A stretch of DNA of 64,000 nt. Source: Rhytidiadelphus loreus (Eukaryota; Streptophyta; Bryopsida; Hypnales; Hylocomiaceae). Position numbers and translations under genes: made by a program. Every line of letters starts with the position of its first letter. Positions within the stretch are counted from its first letter, which is position 1. Location: the NCBI GenBank assembly GCA_947034895.1, contig OX344761.1:37646863-37710862 (forward strand). The letters are read 5' to 3'. Positions 1-10,555 of this stretch are shown one piece after another. The notes beneath the pieces were generated by a model that saw only the letters and a list, made by a program, of their open reading frames with translations, was not told the origin of the DNA and did no database searches.

Positions 1-608
1 CAACACAACCATGATTAAGTTAAATTGATTTGTTATTTTTGTACTATCTTGGATAGTAAATGGATTGGTCAAGAAAAAAGGAATCTCTATCAATATCTTA
101 AGATAGGTTACCATTTTTTTAATATTTGTAAAATTGTTGATGTCTTTGGAGTGTGCTATGGATTTTAGGCCACGTATTCCATGGGCTTTCTTCAAGTTAT
201 ATGAGACCCTCTACAAGTAGCAAATAATTTTAGGTATGTTACATCCTTGGCCACAAATGTTGCTTTTTTACAACAGTCACAACTAAATCTAAAAACTCAA
301 GTGCAAAAATTCCAATTTTTTTACTATGACAAATACATATAAAGATGTGATCCCTATTTTGAAGTGGTTAGTTTTGTATATCTTCACCTCTCCTAACTAA
401 TATGAAGTCTTCAATTTCATATATTGATTCAAATTTTTCAAATTCGATTTGAAATGAAATTGATATTTAGTGCATTTTTCCTCTAAAGTCAGCTTTTTGA
501 TTCAATGTAACTAGTAGAGTACCATATAAATGTATAGTAGGAGGCCTCCTTCTGAAGGCCTCTAAAGTTGTGAAGGCCCTACCACAAGGGTGAGGGTGGG
601 AACCTCAA
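1..608. other. AT-rich intergenic sequence, no gene seen
   Basis: No reading frame with recognisable protein similarity is visible on either strand. The only structure is a short palindrome near 543-567, where GAGGCC and GGCCTC face each other across about ten bases. It is followed by a GGT/CCC-rich stretch that leads into the hAT-type element. Confidence 0.6.
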
Positions 609-616
609 CCTAAGTG

Positions 617-1198
617 CCCGGGGAGGACACTCCCTATGTTTTAGCAAACTACGTGCGGCGGAAAAAGTAAAACAAGTAATACACCTTAAAATTTAATTTC
701 TTTTTCAAAAAAAAAATTATGGATAGATTTTACTACTTTATAAGTTTATGTTTTGAATTATTGGTATTTTTTTGTGCTAATAGTAATTAGTTATAAATTT
801 TTGAAGAAAAAAGATACACTGTAAAGCTGAAAATAACTTTCACACCTCTATATTATATAAGAAAAAAAATTTGAAAAATGAAAAAAATTTATATAGAATA
901 GCTTTCTATTGAAAGTTTATTTTGGTTGAATATTGATGCAATAGTCATCTTCATGTGAGCTCTATAAATATTTTAGTTGGAGAACATGCCATTTTAGTTC
1001 ATTTTTCAACCCTTTCTAGACAATATATCTTATGTTATTTGGAATTGAATTTTTTGTCAATAGAAACCTTTAGTCATTGTTAAACAAAGCTCAAAATTTT
1101 AGAATGAAATTATAGTTTATTCAAGGTGAATTACATGAATTACTTTTTCCACCGCCGCACGTAGGTACCCCAAATGTAGTGAGAGTGTCCTCCCCTAG
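617..1198. mobile_element. hAT-type MITE, copy 1 (non-autonomous)
   Basis: The element has terminal inverted repeats: the left end reads CCCGGGGAGGACACTC and the right end, reverse-complemented, reads CTAGGGGAGGACACTC. Subterminal ACGTGCGGCGG with AAAAAGTAA is repeated at both ends. It is flanked by a perfect 8-bp direct repeat, CCTAAGTG (609-616 and 1199-1206), the target duplication length typical of hAT transposons. The AT-rich interior has no coding capacity. It aligns by eye with the elements at 55399-55962 (same orientation) and 37788-38351 (opposite orientation). A transposase source elsewhere in the genome is inferred. Confidence 0.85.
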
Positions 1199-1563
1199 CC
1201 TAAGTGATGGAGCCCTTACCACTGCAAAGGTTTGAAGAATGGAGTCTTCTTGTTGCATTAAGTAGAGAGCAAGCTGCCACTTATCATACGTGAAATCCCA
1301 ATGTTTTCCTCACCCCCATATATTAGACAATTTTTTAATATAATTGACACAATTTTTTTGAAGCCACCAACCACCTAGTGCTTAACCTTGTAACATTCTT
1401 GCAAACATTAAGTATCTGATGGATGACAAAGAATCCTTCTATGGAAGACAAAAGTACAAATGTTCATCTTTGAAATTTTGTGTGAAAAAGGGAGATCTTA
1501 CAGTACAAAAGTTTGACCTTCAAAGTGAATGTGGAGTGTTCCAGGGTTAACGCTACGTAGGAT

Positions 1564-1694
1564 GTTATGTATAGGGGAAGGCCTTGAGGGGAGGGGGTTC
1601 CTACATTTAAGGGCACTAGACTGAGGGCGTTAGCGTGAGGTTGTGCCCGAAAATGCAAGGACCCTCGACCTGAGAGGGCTTCCCCTACATAATG
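1564..1694. repeat. Short inverted-repeat element
   Basis: About 130 bp bounded by related arms. The left end reads TTATGTATAGGGGAAGG and the right end, reverse-complemented, reads TTATGTAGGGGAAGCCC. The interior is rich in runs of G and C. No convincing target duplication was found, so it could be a small MITE or a simple foldback. Confidence 0.45.
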
Positions 1695-1730
1695 CACGTG
1701 AAAGATTTCTTTCCAACTTCGTTTGATTTC

Positions 1731-1802
1731 TGTTGAATAGTGCATTCCGCCGGTGTTGAATAGTGCATTTCACCATGTTGAATAGTGCATTCCGCTGGTG
1801 TT
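1731..1802. repeat. Three tandem copies of TGTTGAATAGTGCATT
   Basis: The 16-base unit starts at 1731, 1754 and 1776, with GC-rich spacers such as CCGCCGG and CCGCTGG. It lies about 570-640 bp upstream of the lycopene cyclase start codon. It may be a short minisatellite or an upstream promoter element; the sequence alone does not decide. Confidence 0.6.
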
Positions 1803-1879
1803 AATGCCCTCCCTTGTGAATGGTGAGATTCCGCTATGGGAGGAGCAAATATTAATGAAGAGAAATCTTTCCAAGTGCA

Positions 1880-2365
1880 TTATGTAAAAATGGACGTCAA
1901 AAAGAGTGGACGGAGAAATGGGGATGTCATCCGTCCAAAAGATTTCGTCAGCATCCACCAGTCCCTCGAGGCTGCTTAGGAGGGAAGGAGAGTGGGCCAC
2001 CAATATCCAGCCTCTCACCTCCTCACTGGCTCCCGGAGATTATCATCAACGCCACTCTGCCCCGCCCCCCCGCCTTCTGGTTCCTTTGCTCGCGTGCAGT
2101 TATCTCCCCTCGCAGCAAATTTTCCTCTGCTCACCTCCTTCCACATTCCTTCCGCACTGAGTTTTTCATTTCTGCTTCTTCTTGCGCTTCTTCCGAGCTC
2201 GCGGTTTTGCATTTTGGTGGCCCCTCGACAAGGCAACACTTCTTCTTCTTGGCGAGCGCCGGATTTCGGATTTCGATGGACATTGCTGAATGCGGCATTT
2301 GATTTGACTTTTTTCTTTGATTTCTTATTGCTGCTGATGGTGTGGACGCGACCTGTGTGCTCGTG
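1880..2365 (+). promoter_or_regulatory. Presumed promoter and 5' UTR of the lycopene cyclase gene
   Basis: GC content and CT-rich tracts rise sharply just upstream of the first in-frame ATG at 2366, as expected of a plant 5' leader. Several open frames cross this stretch on both strands, but none resembles a protein. No convincing TATA box or transcription start could be fixed. Confidence 0.35.
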
Positions 2366-5300
2366 ATGGGAGGCGCGGTACCGCAGCTTCACTCTTCTGC
2401 TTGCTCTTCGGCTACTTCATCCCCTGCGAAGCCGTTCGCAGCTGTTGTTTGTGTCGGTCGTCGCAGCAATTGGCTGCGGCTTCCTGCGCGTCGGAGCAAT
2501 GTCGTGGTTGGTCGCGGCGTGAAGCGGAAGGGGAGATATCAGCAGCAGCATTTTCGGCCTGTTTGTGCTTCGGCGACGGTTTCGACGCGTCCCTACGATG
2601 GATTGGCGGAGGATAGGGAGGATTACATCAAGTCCGGTGGAGAGGATCTGGATCTCGTGCAGCTGCAGGCGAATAAGGTTTTTGAACAACCGAAGATTGC
2701 TGATAAGGTGAGCATTGATGAGATGTTTGCGTGTTGCAAGTAATGCTGACTGCTGTGCATGTCCTTCGTCTCGAATTATTTGATTGATGGATAGCGAGAG
2801 GAAGTGCGGATAGCACGCCATTGGATGTCTTCGTGTTCTGAATCATCTAGTCTGAGGTCTAGCGCATCCTTTTAAGTGAATTCTTCAGTATGGGGAGAAA
2901 AGACACTGAGGACGATTTTAACCGAAGATTGCTGACAAGGCGAACGTGTGATGAGTTTCAAATATTGCTGGCGGTAGTTTACGTCCTTCATCTTGTGTTA
3001 TGCGATGAATTGATAGCCAGCAAAAGTGCTGATACTTGTGCGAGACGTCGGTGGACGTTTTCTTCATTTGAATCATGTACTCTCAGGTCTAGTGCATCTT
3101 TGTTAGTGATTTCTTCAGTATGTCGGGAAAGCAAATTGACTGAGAATTTTTTGGTTCGTGTCAGAACTGAAACTGGTCCTTGGTTGGTGCAGTTACGACC
3201 TCTGGCGGACAAAGTATTAGACTTGGTGGTGGTAGGTTGTGGACCTGCGGGAATGTGCCTGGCAGCCGAGGCAGCGAAACAGGGCCTTAGTGTTGGTCTT
3301 GTTGGCCCTGACTTGCCGTTCGTCAACAATTACGGTGTCTGGACAGACGAATTCGACGGTACGAATTGTCCTCGAGCTACTTGTCGATTTTCAGTCACCG
3401 AATTGTCTGAGGGTCATGTCTTGCATACTCTCTCTTCTATTGGTCACGCTAACTGGAAGAAGGCCTCTACGTTTCGGAAGTGCGGTCAACGGAGTTGAAG
3501 TGGAGTATCTTTATAGGAAAGGGTGAAGACTCGTTCTTCGCGTATATTCTTGGACACTCCTCACTGAAGAGTTTGGAGGACTTCAATTTGCATTTTAAGT
3601 AGCGCGAGACCGTAGGTTGCTCAATTGGGCACTCTATCAGTGATTACGGTAGTTAAGTTGATTCCACGAGTATTCTACCAAAGAACGAAGATTATCGAGA
3701 TTCCTGGCAGAAAGAGGAGATGTGTAGAGGAATTCGGTTGTGTCAACGTATTTCTCTACATTTGCTTTATTCGCGAGATGTTGAGTTATGACGTCCAGAT
3801 TTTCATCGTGCAGCACTGGGGCTCGAGAATTGCATAGAGCAGACTTGGAGAGACTCTGTCATGTATATTGAAGAAGGTTCGCCCATTATGATAGGGCGTG
3901 CGTATGGTCGGGTTAGTCGGACTCTTCTCAGAGAGGAGCTCATGAAGAGGTGCGTGTTTCGCGACTTTTGAAATTGAACGATGGGAAAATGCCTGGTAGA
4001 GGAATGTTACTGGTCAATAATGGTAGTGGTCAATTCTGGAAGCTGTGCAATAGGATGACAGCAACTTCTGATTTGGATAACTGCAGGTGTGCTGAGACAG
4101 GAGTTGGTTTTCTTGATTCAAAGGTTGATAGGATATTGGAAATTAACGAGGACTTGAGTTCCGTTCTGTGCTCCAGCGGAAGAGCCATTAAGAGCAGGTA
4201 TCGCTTATTCGCTTTTCATCGCCTTGGTTTACTTAGTCAGTTAGTACTTAAGCGTACTTAAGCAGCTTAAAGTTCCTCCTTTGTTTCAAAGTGATACCAT
4301 TGCTGAACGTGTCAAAAGGAGGTTCGAAACACTATCGCCAATGGATATCCTTTCAAGACTTGTTCGCTAGTGACGTCTCTTTTTGGAAGCAGACTTGTTG
4401 CAGTCGCCTCTGGAGCAGCTGCTGGCAAATTCCTGAAGTATGAGCCAGGCGGTCCAGGAGTCGGTGTCCAAACTGCGTACGGGGTGGAAGTGGAGGTAAA
4501 TAGTCCTGCGCGGAGTATGATATGTCTCTTCCCCGTTGAACTGATCATTTGATCGTTAAACGATTTGGCGTTCATTGTATCCCGCGGATATGCTCCATTG
4601 TGGATTTATTCACGAGCAGTATATACTTTGGAAGTTGTAGTCGTCCAACTTTTCCATGGTTTGTTTTTCTTTATCATTGCTGCTGGTCCTCAGTTCGGAA
4701 GAATTTTACAAATGCTCACTGTTTGCCGTTGTACAGGTTGAACATTATCCTTACGATCCTGATTTTATGCTTTTTATGGACTATCGAGATTACAAGTGTC
4801 GAGACGCTGGAATTGTTGATTCTGAGGAGATCCCCACATTCTTGTACGCAATGCCTATTTCACCCCATCGCATTTTTTTCGAGGTAAGGTCGGCTTTCTC
4901 TTTAGGGTAGTACATCGCGTGTCACTCTCTGCTTGAATTTTGAAGGCTGATTTTTCAGGGAGTGATTTTCCTCGTATCTGAAGCCAATTTGTTGGGTGAT
5001 GTTTTCAGGAAACATGTCTTGCTGCAAGACCGGCCATGCCTTTTAGTATTCTTAAAGCTAGGCTGCAGGAGCGTTTGAACAAAATGAACGTAAAGATTTT
5101 ACATGTACATGAAGAGGTAATTCCAAATCTTGGTCTAGCACTTTCTATCAATAACGACTGTGCAAATGGTGTTGTTGTCAGGATGCTTCTCAATAGTTGA
5201 ACCTTCTGAGGACATGACTACGTTTTTTATTTATTTAAGTTTTGCGGTGCAGGAGTGGTCATATATTCCCGTGGGAGGTAGCGTACCCTTGACAAGTCAA

Positions 5301-6566
5301 AGACAACTGGGTTTCGGTGCTGCTGCTAGCATGATTCACCCGGCTACTGGTAAGTGGTACGTCTCTGTACTGTGTCTGCAGATGCTACCAGAGAGCTCTT
5401 AAGTTCTGGAAATGTCCAGAACGTCGAAATTCTTGTTTTTTGGGATCGATAGCGAGATATCTGAAGAGTCGGTGAAGCTATTAAAGGATGTCTCTGCTGA
5501 TGACCCACAGGCTACTCAGTAGTGCGCTCACTATCTGAAGCTCCAGTCTACGCTGCAGCCATTGCAAGGGCTCTTAAGATTTCAGATGGCAGGTCCATTG
5601 TCTCAAATTCTAAAGAAGCTGCCTATGAAGGTACGATTTGATTGACAAAATCTATGTAGTTAGTAACTTGTTCATTTTGGTCTTTTGGAAGCTATTGGTT
5701 GAATTCCCAGGTGTTAATGCGATAAATTTGGAATCTAATCATTCAGCTTTACGCTAAATCACTTTGTCTTGTGCTCAGAACCGTTTTGTACTTCTTATTG
5801 TGGCTACGTCTATCCCTGTTGAGATTGCGCTTATTAGTCGCATTTGGTAATGTTCTCATGAGTGCTAATATGACGAGACTTTTCTCTATTATGAGATTAG
5901 GCAAATACTAAAGGGTGCACAAAGGATATGTGACAAATCCAATAAATATTTATAGTTCTATTAGTGTTGCGTGATAAGCTCTTAATATACGTTTTTTCAC
6001 GGAATTCTGACGTATGATGAAAAAGAAGGACCCTCGTAATTAGGCGTATAGGTATTTATGTATTCTGTTATGTTGTTTTACCTGTTATGTTTCTGAAGCG
6101 GTATTTTGTTTATTTTTGCAGCATGGAATGTCTTGTGGTCCAGCGAAAGAAAGAGGCAGCGAGCTTTTTTCCTATTTGGATTAGAGCTCATTCTGCAACT
6201 GGATACTCCTGGTATCAAAGATTTTTTCGTCACATTTTTCCGACTTCCTGAATGGTATGTTTACTTTTTATTCAATGCCAAATGTGTATTTTATGATCTG
6301 GAATTGTTAGTTACCGGGTCATAAGATTAAGAATTATGTCCCTCTATGGCAGGTTGTGGAAGGGGTTTCTTGGCTCTAAGCTCTCATCAGTGGATCTCAT
6401 TTGGTTCGCTCTTGCAACCTTCGTGATCGCTCCAAATTCGTTGCGCTTTCGCCTTGTTCAGCACTTGATTCAGGATCCCAGTGGAGCGAAATTATTGCAG
6501 ACCTATACGGGTCTTGGAGGTGTGAGCTCTAGTTCTAAGGATTTGGAACCAGTAAAACAAGCATAG
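2366..6566 (+). CDS. LCYE: Lycopene epsilon-cyclase, 11 exons, intact
   Basis: This plastid enzyme closes the epsilon ring of lycopene and so directs carotenoids to the alpha-carotene and lutein branch. Exons read by eye: 2366-2707, 3193-3358, 3814-3949, 4087-4197, 4393-4495, 4737-4883, 5009-5116, 5253-5349, 5511-5630, 6122-6254, 6353-6566. All introns are GT-AG and the phases join without a break, giving 558 residues. The first ~90 residues are Ser/Ala/Arg-rich, like a transit peptide. A dinucleotide-binding GCGPAG lies at about 129-134. The plant epsilon-cyclase landmarks NNYGVW, IGRAYGRVSR, FMDYRDY, FLYAMP, EEWSYIPVGG, GAAASM-HPATGYSVVRSLSEAP and ERKRQRAFFLFG occur in order. ATG 2366 was chosen because the frame upstream has only non-ATG codons. 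Length and order fit the plant family (about 520-560 residues), and epsilon rather than beta cyclase is favoured by these motifs. Intron 1 carries a tandem duplication. Confidence 0.95.
2691..3143 (+). repeat. Degenerate tandem duplication spanning the exon 1/intron 1 junction of LCYE
   Basis: The stretch starting CGAAGATTGCTGATAAGG (2691) recurs at 2923 as CGAAGATTGCTGACAAGG. Shared blocks follow to TTCTTCAGTATG at 2881 and 3111, so the period is about 230-232 bp. The first copy contains the last codons of exon 1 and the used donor GTGAGC. In the second copy the equivalent donor has become GCGAAC and is expected to be silent. Confidence 0.75.
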
Positions 6567-8640
6567 AAACCACAAAAGAAGGAAATGGTTTCTAGCAAGA
6601 TGTCCCAAAATGTTGGGTTGGCTTCATATTTCTTTTACCGAATTAGTATCAAATGGCAATATAACGGGGGCGCTAAAATGTGGTCTTTGTTAAGTTTCCT
6701 GGCAAGTACTCGCATGTTTAGATGAATTGTCACCTTGTTCTGGCTGGCTTGTATTAAATGTCTCATTACTTGAACATCATCTCCAATTCCCATTCTGAAG
6801 TTCATGTATGACATGTCCATTAAATTGTCCATAAATTGTCAATTTGTGATTCTCTTTCATTCCTTATTCTAAAGTGCATCTTTATTCTTATTCAACTTGT
6901 ATTCTCTGAAATTTTTTATTTCAGTTTGCATTCACATTCTAATCCAACTTTTATTCTTTTTGAAATGACAAGTTGTGGTTATAAGAATTGTAATTGTATT
7001 GAGTTCTTCTCAAGATTGAGGTTTTGGTCCATGTAAGGTCAAAATTAATTACCAGAGTATGCATAATTTTAGAACTTGAAACACAAAAATGAAAAGAGAA
7101 TTTACTTACGCATGTTTGATCTAAAACTCTAAAGGGCAATCACAAGATGTGTCCTATAAACCCAATTGATTTCAGTTAGAGGAATAGTATAGAAGTAAAT
7201 ATAATTTACACATGTCTAATCTATTCTAAAAGCAATTATAGGATGTTGTACCTTAAGATGAAGTGATTTCAATTAAGCCACAATGATTTCAATTACATGA
7301 TTAGTATGATGTTGTCAATTAATGAAGGAATCACTTTATCAACAAAAAAAAATTGTAAATATTTGACAATGCCCAAAATACAAAGGCATAGTTAGAAACC
7401 TTAAATTTTTCCACAAAGGCTCTTTTGACATCCAAAACATTGATACCTTAATCCTTAAAAGATGAAGGGGTGACCTTGGAAATCAATGTCTTCAATGTAG
7501 AGACTTTTTTCACATGCATTACCCTATTTCTCATTCCCAATTCACCTATTGTATGGGTTGAAAATTTTAACACTCCAACAAATATTTTCTACTATTTCTT
7601 TTATAAAAGGTTTCTTTTTGCCTTGATGAATAATCTTATGTACTTTATAATGTTGTGACTTATTAAAATTGAATGTATCAAAATCTATGGCTCAAGACTC
7701 ACTTCAAAATTTGAACTCTAACTCCTTAACCTTGGAAGGACGTTGTAACCAAAAGTGTTTGATGAATGACTTCCAAGATTAGTGTAGAAATAAGGAATGT
7801 GCCCTATTGCTGTATAGATTGGATTGTTTTTGACAAAATACCTTGGTGATAGGTCTCATCCTTTTGAAGTAAACCTTGTAATGGTTCAATGAGCCAAGGT
7901 ATCCCATGGATGGCTTTCTAAATCACTATAGAAATGAAGAATGCACCTATTGGTCCAAAATAAAATCATTTTTGAATGAATATTTTTGTCATCCTTCCAA
8001 AGTTAAGGAATTAAAGAGTGAAATCTGCAAATTTTGGTCCAAAATGATCTAAAATATTAGATGTTTTTTTGGGCCTTCGAGAGACTACGAGTTCTAATGT
8101 TGTGAGAACTCAAGGAATGTGACTATTGGCTTGACACCTCAGTGGTCCTACATAGCCGAGAGGCTATGAGCGCATTTCTAGATAAATAAATAAAATTTCA
8201 ACTTCTTTTTGCATTTCAAGAATCTGAAAAAAGAAATTGAATTTCTTTTAATTTTTTTTTTGACAGCTGACCATCCTTCACTGTGGGGGGAACAATGAAG
8301 GGGAACAATCCTCAAACAGTCTCTTGGAAGCCCAAAAAAACATCTAATGCTGCTTTGGATGATGACCAAGTGATAGGAACTTTCAATGGAATTGATGAAG
8401 TTCCCGGTTCAACTCCCTATATTGACATTGTTCATATTGGGGCTCCTCGTGCTAATGCAGGAGGAGAAGGTTTGTTACTCCACTTGTTCCTCACTGGAAT
8501 ACCCACAATGTGTAATTCCTGAGCTTATTATGCTGGATTGCTTGGTTGTTGTGTCATATAGTCTAGTTGCAGCCCTTGAAGGATGTATGTTAAAAATAAA
8601 AAATAAGAAAAAAATATTAATTTTGATTGAGGTTTGAAAG
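6567..8640. other. Intergenic, no gene recognised
   Basis: AT-rich sequence downstream of the cyclase gene. The short open frames here have no recognisable motifs and unbalanced composition. An 80-codon frame at 8283-8522 (+) has mixed, protein-like composition with a run around PGSTPYIDIVHIGAPRANAGG, but I recognise no family. It has no clear splice partners and could be a gene fragment. Confidence 0.4.
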
Positions 8641-9207
8641 TAATGATCCGTCCTATAATGATCTTCTTGTTGGCTCTAATTTTTTGTCCCAAAATGATCT
8701 TCCTATTGCATTTGTAATGTTGCAAATTGGTTAGATTCAATTTTCAATTACTCTCTAGGATCAACAGAACAATTTTGAGGAATAGCTCCCCCTCCATCCA
8801 TTCAATCATCAATCAAAAGACACATGAAATGATTCAAGGGTCAACATTGTTCAATTTTATTTTTTGCATCTCTTTGAGTATTGTCTAATTGAAGGAGAAG
8901 AAACTTTTGGAGTCAATATTGAGGTCTACACATGGGCTTTGGCTTATTCTAAATGCCCATAAAATTATAACCTCACAATCAACAACTAAATGCCCACTGG
9001 TGCTATTTAAAAATGCCCAAAAAATTCTACTTTTCAATAATTTAAAACTGCACTTTGAAAAAGTCTTCTAAAGTCAATGTTTTTGGAGGACACTAAGAGT
9101 ATAATAAACTCTACCTACCATGCAAAATGGGTCTTAAAAAAGTTATTTTTAACCTTAATCTAGAACATTTTGTCAAACAAGAAGATCATTTTGGGACAAA
9201 GGGAGTA
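8641..9207. mobile_element. Stowaway-like (Tc1/mariner) non-autonomous element
   Basis: The two ends are inverted copies of the sequence around CCAAAATGATCTTC. The right end reads GAAGATCATTTTGGGAC then AAAGGGAGTA. The left end has GTCCTATAATGATCTTC, repeated internally as GTCCCAAAATGATCTTC at about 8686. The outer TA dinucleotides at 8641 and 9206 fit the TA target duplication of Tc1/mariner MITEs, whose termini often read CTCCCTCCGTCCC. The inner duplication makes the exact left end uncertain (8641 or 8677). The interior is non-coding. Confidence 0.65.
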
Positions 9208-10004
9208 CAATTTTATATTCAAAAATATATTTTGAGATCTTGATGTCAACATAGACATTCATGATGTTTCTTTGAGAAGGTGAAGCAAAATAGAAGATAC
9301 TAAAATCATTAGAACTTCATCCCATCTCCTACAATGACACTTTCAAGGGCAACTCACCTTTTCATAATTGACTTCTCAAAATAAGCAAAGCAACCAATCA
9401 TTGCATAGAAATAGTCTCTACAGTCCCTTCACTGAGTGATCTACAACATTCCACTTTGAAATTACATACGAAATTCTTACACAGTGCTGAAAATTTAACC
9501 TCAACAGATTTGGCTCTTATAATCAAAGATCACTTGAGCTCTATACATCTCCCCCCTCCTGAAAAACTCCCCTACACATTGGTTTATAATGCTTAAAGTG
9601 ACACAGATAGTATCCTCTTCCCTACACATTTCCTGCAATCAAAACCCTACGGCTAGATTTGAAATATACTTGCAACAGAATTGAAAAATATGTAGCACAT
9701 GACAAATCTGCTGCATCTCTGCCTCATCTCTGCCTCCAGTGTTTTCTCTCAGCCCACCTCCATGACTAGATTCTCCTGGTTAGGATGTACAGACGTTGAT
9801 GTTGTAGCAGCGGAGCCAGTTTCACAAGCGTCCAAGATAAAAAAAGGTAGTGCACCTATTATCAACACTGTACCGAAATCAGCATACTTATGGGCGATAC
9901 TCATACTCATAGGTGCAAGCAAGATTTGAATGGATTGGAAGTTGAAATCACATATCACCAAAAATGAAAAGACACAATTTGAAGGTGAAGTGAATATCAC
10001 TTGA
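9208..10004. other. Intergenic, no gene recognised
   Basis: Low-complexity AT-rich sequence. A 76-codon open frame at 9699-9929 (+) ends in a hydrophobic segment but matches nothing I know. It is not supported as a gene. Confidence 0.4.
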
Positions 10005-10180
10005 TAAGGTAAGAGACCCTATTTGTGTGCCATGTGACTATTTGTGCCACTTTGTAACCAATTTGTAGCCACTATGTAATGCATTTGAAAATTTGAAATG
10101 TACACTAATGATACATAGTGGCACAATTAGGGCACAATACGCAACTCTGAATTGTGACACAAATAGGGTCTCTTACCTTA
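10005..10180. mobile_element. 176-bp foldback MITE
   Basis: The two ends are perfect inverted copies of about 24 bp: TAAGGTAAGAGACCC then TATTTGTGT on the left, mirrored on the right. A further weaker inverted match (GTGCCACT and AGTGGCAC) lies inside. If the outermost TA is the target duplication, it would be a Tc1/mariner-type or PIF/Harbinger-type MITE. The superfamily is not decided. Confidence 0.7.
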
Positions 10181-10555
10181 CCCCAAACCAACACCTATCA
10201 TGACATTATTCACCCAAAGGCAGAAAGCTTCTCTTAATACAAGAGAAGCAAGCAAAATATTCAGACTTCTGTCAAAATTAAATTTTTCCCTACCGAGTGA
10301 AGAAGTATCTATGAGAAACCAGGGTAATGCATGTGAAACAAGTAACTGAAGTGAAGAGACATTGACATCAATGCAAGTGATTTCTCCATGATTTTCTCCA
10401 CGTTCGTGACAGACACCTTGCTGCTGCTACTACTGCTGAATAATGTTATGATAATCATATACACAAGTAGTATACTTCAAATCACTAAACTTCAGATACT
10501 CCATATTTCACAGAAATTGGTTCGAAGTGAAGTGCACCCACCTTCCAGCCACTCT

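Noticed and set aside
1906..2392. Overlapping frames upstream of LCYE on both strands
   Set aside because: They occupy the presumed leader, lack motifs and overlap one another. The cyclase frame itself starts at ATG 2366.
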